From the NCBI GenBank assembly GCA_030041195.1, contig JASHOI010000513.1, positions 1 to 25,268 on the forward strand: a stretch of DNA of 25,268 bases, in the 5' to 3' direction. The notes beneath the pieces are model-generated. The model was not told the origin of the DNA. It ran no database searches and worked only from the letters and a program-made list of their open reading frames with translations. The DNA comes from Streptosporangiaceae bacterium. GTDB taxonomy: Bacteria > Actinomycetota > Actinomycetes > Streptosporangiales > Streptosporangiaceae. Position numbers and translations under genes: made by a program. This document shows positions 20,412-25,268 of this stretch, piece after piece (position 1 is the stretch's first letter; every line of letters starts with the position of its first letter).

Positions 20412-21724
20412 GTGGCCGGCCCGGTGGCGCGGTCCAGGGCGCGGTCGATGTCCCACAGGATGTCGGCCACGTCCTCGATCCCGACCGAGATGCGGATCAG
20501 GTCGGCCGGCACCCCGGCCGCCGCGAGCGCCTCGTCGGAAAGCTGCTGGTGCGTGGTTGACGCCGGATGGATGACCAGCGTGCGCGTGTCACCGATGTTC
20601 GCCAGATGGCTGCACACCTCGAGGGCCTCGATGAACGCCCGGCCGGCCGCGCGGCCGCCGGAGACGCCGAACGCCAGGACCGCACCCGGTCCCCTGGGCA
20701 GGTACTTGTCGGCCAGATCCCGCCACGGCGACCCGTTCAGGCCCGCGTACGAAACCCACGAGACTCCCGGGTGACTGCTCAGGTGCGCGGCGACGGCGGC
20801 GGCGTTGGCGACGTGCGCCTCCATGCGCAGGGCCAGCGTCTCGAGGCCCTGCAGCAGCAGGAACGCGTTGAACGGCGAGAGCGCGGTGCCGAAATCCCTG
20901 AGCTGCTCGACGCGCAGCTTCGTGCACATCCCGTACTCGCCGAAGTTGTCCCAGAACCGCAGGCCGCCGTAGCTCTCGACCGGCTCGGTCATCGCCGGGA
21001 AGTTGCCGTTCCCCCAGTCGAACCGGCCGGAGTCGACGATCACCCCGCCGAGCGAGGTGCCGTGGCCGCCGATGAACTTGGTGGCCGAGTGCACGACGAT
21101 GTCCACGCCGTGCTCGAGCGGGCGGCACAGGTACGGCGTGGCGAGCGTGGCGTCGACCACCAGCGGTATGCCCGCCTCGTGCGCGACGTCGGACAGCGCC
21201 TCCAGGTCGGCGACGATCCCCGACGGGTTGGCGATGATCTCCGTGTACAGGGCCTTGGTCTCTGGCCGGATCGCCTCGCGGAACGCCTTCGGATCATCGG
21301 CAGGAACGAACGTCGTGTCGATCCCGAGCCGCCGCAGCGACACGTCGAGCAGCGTGAACGTCCCGCCGTAGAGGGCAGCGCTGGAAACCAGGTGGTCGCC
21401 GGCTCCGGCCAGCGACGTGAACGTGAGCAGCTCGGCGGACTGGCCGCTGGACGTGGCGACCGCGCCGATCCCGCCGTCCAGGCTGGCCATCCGCTCCTCG
21501 AACGCGGCCACGGTGGGGTTGGCGATCCGGGTGTAGATGTTGCCGTACTTCTGCAGCGCGAACAGGTCGGCGGCGTCGGCGGCGTCCTCGAAGACGAAGC
21601 TCGTGGTCTGGTAGATCGGCACGGCGCGCGCGCCGGTCGTCGGGTCGGGCCGGCCGCCGGCGTGCACGGCACGGGTCCGGAATCCCCACGACCGATCCTC
21701 GCCCTCGGTCATTTCGGTCACCAT
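20408..21724 (-). CDS. metY: O-acetylhomoserine sulfhydrylase (O-acetylhomoserine aminocarboxypropyltransferase)
   Basis: A 438-residue PLP enzyme of the Cys/Met metabolism (gamma) family. Landmarks: GFRTRAVHAGGRPDPTTGAR at the N-terminus, YQTTSFVF, the phosphate-binding YTRIANPTVAAFEERMA, the SSGQSA loop, Asp191 that pairs with the PLP ring, and the Schiff-base Lys216 in VHSATKFIGGHGTSLGG. Length and the HASTTHQQ-like stretch (HPASTTHQQL) fit MetY rather than the shorter MetB/MetC. It joins O-acetyl-L-homoserine and sulfide to give homocysteine. It is divergent from metX, which makes its substrate. No clear ribosome-binding site precedes ATG 21724, so the start is by family length; ATG 21712 is an alternative. 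Confidence 0.95.
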   Translation of the reverse strand: MVTEMTEGEDRSWGFRTRAVHAGGRPDPTTGARAVPIYQTTSFVFEDAADAADLFALQKYGNIYTRIANPTVAAFEERMASLDGGIGAVATSSGQSAELLTFTSLAGAGDHLVSSAALYGGTFTLLDVSLRRLGIDTTFVPADDPKAFREAIRPETKALYTEIIANPSGIVADLEALSDVAHEAGIPLVVDATLATPYLCRPLEHGVDIVVHSATKFIGGHGTSLGGVIVDSGRFDWGNGNFPAMTEPVESYGGLRFWDNFGEYGMCTKLRVEQLRDFGTALSPFNAFLLLQGLETLALRMEAHVANAAAVAAHLSSHPGVSWVSYAGLNGSPWRDLADKYLPRGPGAVLAFGVSGGRAAGRAFIEALEVCSHLANIGDTRTLVIHPASTTHQQLSDEALAAAGVPADLIRISVGIEDVADILWDIDRALDRATGPAT

Positions 21725-21770
21725 GCCAGCGTAGCGTTACGTCCGCGAGGTGAGGCTGGTCAGCGAGGGC

Positions 21771-21806
21771 TTATCCTTCGAACCTGATGGGTTTTATGGG
21801 TTAAGT
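21771..21806. promoter_or_regulatory. AT-rich divergent promoter region of metX and metY
   Basis: This is the only AT-rich stretch of the 100-base gap. For metX, TTCGAA (21777) with 18 bases to TTAAGT (21801), or TTATCC (21771) with TTTTAT, could serve as -35/-10. It contains a direct repeat ATGGGTT (21787-21793 and 21796-21802). The gap is too short and lacks the conserved elements for a SAM riboswitch. Confidence 0.4.
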
Positions 21807-21824
21807 GGACCGGGAGGGGGCCGG

Positions 21825-22961
21825 ATGAGGGGGCCGACCGGGCCACGGCCGACCGGGGCGTGGCTGCCGGGCGACGATCCCGGCCGGCGCCGGTTCGTGA
21901 CGCTCTTTGACGAGGCACCGCTCAGCCTGGAGTTCGGCGGCGAGCTCGGGCCGGTCACGGTGGCGTACGAGACCTGGGGCCGCCTCGCGCCGCACGGCGG
22001 CAACGCCGCTCTGGTGCTGCACGCCCTGACCGGCGACAGCCACCTCGCCGGGCCCGTCGGCCCGGGCCATCGCTCGCCGGGGTGGTGGCCGCAGCTCGTC
22101 GCGCCCGGCGGGCCGCTCGATCCCGGGCACTGGTTCGTGGTGTGCCCCAACGTGCTGGGCGGCTGCCAGGGATCCACCGGCCCGGCCTCGGCCGCGCCGG
22201 ACGGGCTGCCCTGGGGATCGCGTTTCCCCGCGGTGACGATCCGGGATCAGGTGCGGGTCGAGGCGGCGCTGGCCGACCGGCTTGGCGTGGCGCGCTGGGC
22301 GGCGGTCGTCGGCGGGTCGATGGGCGCGATGCGCGTGCTGGAGTGGCCGCTGATCGCGCCGGAACGGGTGCAGCGGGCGATCGTCATCGCCTGCGGCGCG
22401 GCGGCCACCGCTGAGCAGATCGCGCTGTGCGCCATCCAGGCCCGGGCGATCCGGCTCGATCCCGCGTTCGCCGGCGGCGACTACTACGGCATGCCCGGTC
22501 CCGGCCCGGCGGCCGGGCTGGGCCTGGCCCGCCGTCTCGGCCACGTGTCGTACCGCAGCGAGACCGAGATGCAGGTCCGGTTCGGGCGGCAGCCGCAGCC
22601 GGGCGAGGACCCGGGAGCCGGCGGCCGCTACGCGGTGGAGAGCTACCTGGACCACCAGGCGGACAAGCTCGCCGCGCGGTTCGACGCCAACAGCTACCTG
22701 GTGCTGAGCCGGGCCATGGACCACCACGACGTCGGTCGCGGCCGCGGCGGCCTCGCCGCGGCGCTCGGCAGCATCTCCGCGGAGGTCACGGTCGCCGGGG
22801 TGGACAGCGACCGGCTCTACCCGCTGTACCTCCAGTACGAGATGGCAGAACTGCTGCCCGGCCGGCCCAAGGTCCGGCTGATCTCGTCACCGGCTGGCCA
22901 TGACGGCTTCCTGATCGAGGCCGACCAGATAGCCAAGATCGTCGCGGAGGCCGTGGCCTGA
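21825..22961 (+). CDS. metX: Homoserine O-acetyltransferase
   Basis: A 378-residue alpha/beta-hydrolase acyltransferase. It opens the fold with LEFGGELGPVTVAYETWG and has LVLHALTGDSHLAG, the family block CPNVLGGCQGSTGP at 107-120, and the nucleophile elbow VVGGSMGAMRVLEWP with Ser165. The triad is completed by the Asp329 region (VDSDRLYP) and His359 (AGHDGF). It transfers an acetyl group from acetyl-CoA to L-homoserine, the first committed step of methionine synthesis, and feeds MetY. ATG 21825 is fixed by GGGAGG 7 bases upstream; an in-frame upstream start at 21750 lies in the promoter region. A strong hairpin follows the stop. Confidence 0.95.
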   Translation: MRGPTGPRPTGAWLPGDDPGRRRFVTLFDEAPLSLEFGGELGPVTVAYETWGRLAPHGGNAALVLHALTGDSHLAGPVGPGHRSPGWWPQLVAPGGPLDPGHWFVVCPNVLGGCQGSTGPASAAPDGLPWGSRFPAVTIRDQVRVEAALADRLGVARWAAVVGGSMGAMRVLEWPLIAPERVQRAIVIACGAAATAEQIALCAIQARAIRLDPAFAGGDYYGMPGPGPAAGLGLARRLGHVSYRSETEMQVRFGRQPQPGEDPGAGGRYAVESYLDHQADKLAARFDANSYLVLSRAMDHHDVGRGRGGLAAALGSISAEVTVAGVDSDRLYPLYLQYEMAELLPGRPKVRLISSPAGHDGFLIEADQIAKIVAEAVA

Positions 22962-22985
22962 CGGCGGCGGTGGCGTGGCCGGGGA

Positions 22986-23017
22986 TCGGCGGCCGCCTGC
23001 GCGGCGCCGGCCGCCGA
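22986..23017 (+). terminator. Terminator hairpin of metX
   Basis: TCGGCGGCCG (22986-22995) pairs perfectly with CGGCCGCCGA (23008-23017) around a 12-base loop, 24 bases after the metX stop. A poly-T tail is absent, as is usual in these genomes. Confidence 0.65.
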
Positions 23018-23059
23018 CATCCACCAAAACCATGCTGAAGTCGCCGCCGGGCTCTAGCC

Positions 23060-23088
23060 TTGACAGGGCCGCCGGAATGTGATGATTT
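23060..23088 (+). promoter_or_regulatory. Possible promoter of the glycosyltransferase gene
   Basis: A perfect -35 hexamer TTGACA (23060-23065) is followed 17 bases later by TGATTT (23083-23088), a weak -10. If used, transcription starts near 23095, which supports a translation start at 23105 or later. Confidence 0.4.
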
Positions 23089-23146
23089 GGCCAGTTCGAC
23101 GAGCATGGCAGCCGACGGGCACGGTTCAATGGCGGGGAGCCTCTGG

Positions 23147-24769
23147 GTGACGGTGCGGCTATGGCCGAGTGACCGCGGCTATCGCACGGGCGCCGGGCCG
23201 GGTGATGCGGGCGCTACCGCCGGGAAGGCTCTCGCGCGGCGCAACGCCGCCGTCATCGCGGTCGCCGCGACCGTGACCTTCCTGATGCTGCTCGTCCAGT
23301 CGCTGGCCAACCATCGGCTGAGCGGCATCTTCGAATATGACGACGGCGTGTACTTCGGGTCATCGCTCGCGCTCGCGCACGGAATCGTGCCCTACGGCGA
23401 CTATGCGTTCATCCAGCCGCCCATGATCAGCGTGCTGCTGCTGCCGTTCGCATGGCTGTCCTCCGCTACCGGGACTGCGGTGGGCATGGAGGCGGCCAGG
23501 ATCTTCACCGACGTGGTGACCGTGCTGAACGTCGTGCTGACCGGCCTTCTGGTGCGGCACAAGACCACGCTGCGGGTCACGACGACCGTCGGCATCATGG
23601 CCTTCTACCCGGCGACCGTCCTGGCGTCGTGGACGGTTCTCCTGGAGCCGTACCTCGTCCTGCTCTGCCTCCTGGCGCTCGTGGTGGTCTTCCGCGGCGA
23701 CACGATAACCACGTCCTGGCAGATGGCGCTGGCGGGTGGCCTGATCTTCGGGGTCGCGGGCGCGACCAAGGTCTGGGCGGCGCTCGCCGTGCTGGCAGTC
23801 GTGATCGCCTGCCTGGACGTTCAGCCCAAGATACTGGCTGGGCTGGCCGGCGGGGCAGCCGGCGGCTTCGCGCTCTCGGTGCTGCCCTTCTGGCTGGCGT
23901 CGCGCGGGCACTTCATCAGTGACGTGTTCATCGCCCAGGCGGAACGGGGCCAGGGAGGGTTTGCCCCCGAGCATCGCCTCGCAGACCTCATCGGCATGCC
24001 AGGGCTGTCTCAGGGGCTGTCGCACCCATCGGGCTTGCTGCTGGTCGTGCTCGTCTACGCGCTCATCACCGGGCTCGGCGTGCTCGCGTACTCGGGGCCG
24101 GCCCGCGAGACAGGGGACAGGCTGGCCAGGCTCTCCGCGGTCGCCACCGTGATCGTGGGCATCGGGCTGCTCATGTCCTCGACGTACTACTACCACTACG
24201 CCGCGTTCATGGCCCCGTTCATGGCCCTTTTCCTGGGCGTCGTCGCGGAGCGGCTCGTCAAGCGCCACCAGGCCGAGCGCGCCGCCGCGATAGCCGTGCC
24301 CGCGGTGGCGTTGCTGCTGATCGCGACGATGGCCGCGCTGCGGCTAAGCACGATCGCCGGCCGGGGCGAGGCGGATTCGGTACGGCCGCAGATGGCGGCG
24401 CTGCTGGCCCGCGGACATGGCTGCGTTTTCGCGCTGGATCCGCTCGACGCGATCATGGCCAACGACTTCACGGCGGCGACCCCCGGCTGCCCGCACGTGA
24501 TCGACTGGCTCGGGCAGGAGCGCGTGATGGACGGCGGCGCCGCGCTGGACCGCTCCGACGTCCGAAACTCGCGACTGCAGCGCTGGTTGCTGACGAACTT
24601 CAAGGACGCCGACGTGCTCATCCTCAGCGCGCAGAACCACCAGTCACTGAAGTACCTGTTCAGCCCGGCAATCCGGCGTTATCTCCGCGCGCACTTCGCT
24701 GCCTACCCCGATACCGCGGACGCCGCCAGTCAGCGATTCTGGGTTTACCTCCGGACCGGGGCGAGCTAG
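23147..24769 (+). CDS. GT-C type membrane glycosyltransferase (GT39/ArnT-like)
   Basis: About 540 residues with 10 or more membrane helices. After the first helix comes EYDDGVYFGSSLALAHG, with the acidic EYDD at 63-66 in the first extracytoplasmic loop, where GT-C enzymes hold their catalytic acid. PYGDYAFIQPP follows, as in actinobacterial lipid-linked-sugar transferases. The C-terminal 130 residues form a soluble domain outside the membrane (GCVFALDPLDAIMANDFTAA, then HVIDWLGQERVMDGG). Family knowledge: a polyprenyl-phosphate sugar is the donor, and the acceptor is a protein or a cell-envelope polymer. GTG 23147 is preferred because GGGGAG lies 7 bases upstream; ATG 23105 and ATG 23129 are alternatives. 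Its stop overlaps that of the convergent glycosyltransferase. Confidence 0.85.
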   Translation: MTVRLWPSDRGYRTGAGPGDAGATAGKALARRNAAVIAVAATVTFLMLLVQSLANHRLSGIFEYDDGVYFGSSLALAHGIVPYGDYAFIQPPMISVLLLPFAWLSSATGTAVGMEAARIFTDVVTVLNVVLTGLLVRHKTTLRVTTTVGIMAFYPATVLASWTVLLEPYLVLLCLLALVVVFRGDTITTSWQMALAGGLIFGVAGATKVWAALAVLAVVIACLDVQPKILAGLAGGAAGGFALSVLPFWLASRGHFISDVFIAQAERGQGGFAPEHRLADLIGMPGLSQGLSHPSGLLLVVLVYALITGLGVLAYSGPARETGDRLARLSAVATVIVGIGLLMSSTYYYHYAAFMAPFMALFLGVVAERLVKRHQAERAAAIAVPAVALLLIATMAALRLSTIAGRGEADSVRPQMAALLARGHGCVFALDPLDAIMANDFTAATPGCPHVIDWLGQERVMDGGAALDRSDVRNSRLQRWLLTNFKDADVLILSAQNHQSLKYLFSPAIRRYLRAHFAAYPDTADAASQRFWVYLRTGAS

Positions 24770-25268
24770 GAGCGGCCAGGGCTCGAAGCCGCCGCCGCGG
24801 GGTGGCTCCACGTCCCGGGGCAGGGCGAGGGCGGCTCGCCGGGGGCCGGGTCGGGGGCCGGCGGGTGGCGGAACCGGTAGATGAGGATGGACCCGCCCAG
24901 CACCCGCACCGGGCAGTAGCCGTTCAGCCAGGCGAGCTGTGCCCGGTTGGCGCTGGTGAGCGCCGTCGCCGACACGGCGACCCAGCCGGTCACCCGGCCC
25001 GGCCGCGTACCCAGCAGCGGGCGGCCCCCGGGGACGGGGTCGGGCGCCAGGCCCCGCGGCCCGAAGTAGATAACCCACGGCCGGCGCCCGGCGGCCCAGG
25101 AACGCAGCTGGTAGAGCCCCTGGCCCCAGTCCACGTTGGCGTTGGTGGTCACCGCGTAGCCGGGGCGGAACGGCGGCGCGGTCCACGACAGCGAGCCGGG
25201 GAACGAGGTCACGGTGGCGACGGCCGCGGCCGCCAGCAGCGCGCAGGCCCCCGCGGCGGCCGCCCGCC
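24766..25268 (-). CDS. Membrane glycosyltransferase, C-terminal part (PMT/GT39-like)
   Basis: The frame runs in from the right edge, so only the last 166 residues are seen. A hydrophobic Ala-rich helix (ACALLAAAAVATVTSF) leads to an extracytoplasmic tail with TNANVDWGQGLYQLRSWAAG and VIYFGPRG. The S/T-N-x-DWGQDL...YFG pattern is a frequent signature in the C-terminal domain of bacterial phospholipid-linked glycosyltransferases of the PMT/ArnT type. The tail ends in a Pro-rich, probably disordered stretch (PPAPDPAPGEPPSP). It is convergent with the preceding glycosyltransferase and shares CTAG with it. GTG 25212 is internal, not a start, because the membrane helix lies before it. Confidence 0.75.
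   Translation of the reverse strand, partial: RAAAAGACALLAAAAVATVTSFPGSLSWTAPPFRPGYAVTTNANVDWGQGLYQLRSWAAGRRPWVIYFGPRGLAPDPVPGGRPLLGTRPGRVTGWVAVSATALTSANRAQLAWLNGYCPVRVLGGSILIYRFRHPPAPDPAPGEPPSPCPGTWSHPAAAASSPGRS

Noticed and set aside
21725..21824. A SAM riboswitch ahead of metX or metY
   Set aside because: The gap is only 100 bases, shared by two promoters, and none of the conserved SAM-II or SAM-IV elements was recognised.

Overview
The window is about 70% G+C. Codon third positions are almost always G or C, GTG and TTG starts occur, and the gene families are typical of large-genome actinomycetes: an AfsR-like SARP regulator, NB-ARC/TPR proteins, a secreted GH18 chitinase, a propeller lectin and GT-C glycosyltransferases. 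A filamentous soil-type actinobacterium is the best guess; genus cannot be read from the sequence. No rRNA, tRNA, CRISPR array, transposase, integrase or replication origin was seen. No gap between genes exceeds 200 bases.

Layout. 1-2645 (+): 3' end of a family-5 solute-binding protein gene and two DppB/DppC-type permeases, with no ATPase genes following. 2751-3281 (+): a DUF488 protein, meeting a convergent flavin disulfide-reductase-like gene (3284-4693, -). 3284-17541 is one long run of minus-strand genes. In transcription order these are a VOC protein, a P1-family (NylC/DmpA-like) peptidase, an AfsR/SARP-NB-ARC-TPR regulator, a PH-domain membrane protein, a secreted GH18 chitinase, a MmcQ/YjbR protein coupled to a methyltransferase, a small membrane protein, a secreted six-bladed lectin-like propeller, a STAND (NB-ARC-TPR) protein with an unrecognised N-terminal domain, and the oxidoreductase. 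17670-18734 (+) is a stand-alone TPR protein. 18744-19806 holds a divergent SnoaL-like/TetR pair. 19923-22961 is a methionine/sulfur block: metX (+) diverges from metY (-), and metY is translationally coupled to a CoA-binding protein. 23147 to the end holds two convergent GT-C membrane glycosyltransferases whose stop codons share CTAG.

The most noteworthy signals are outside the genes or in their repeats. A perfect 11+1+11 dyad lies immediately downstream of a good promoter for the chitinase, about where transcription should start. A 75-bp imperfect inverted repeat flanks the SARP gene, and one copy includes the 3' end of the neighbouring peptidase gene. The STAND gene carries eight 40-residue TPRs encoded by closely similar 120-bp units. 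The lectin is built from three copies of a two-blade unit. Two perfect palindromes stand side by side in a small gap. Several short coding-like stretches may be gene remnants. No complete new system can be claimed; the STAND protein with its neighbouring lectin gene is the most plausible place to look for one.
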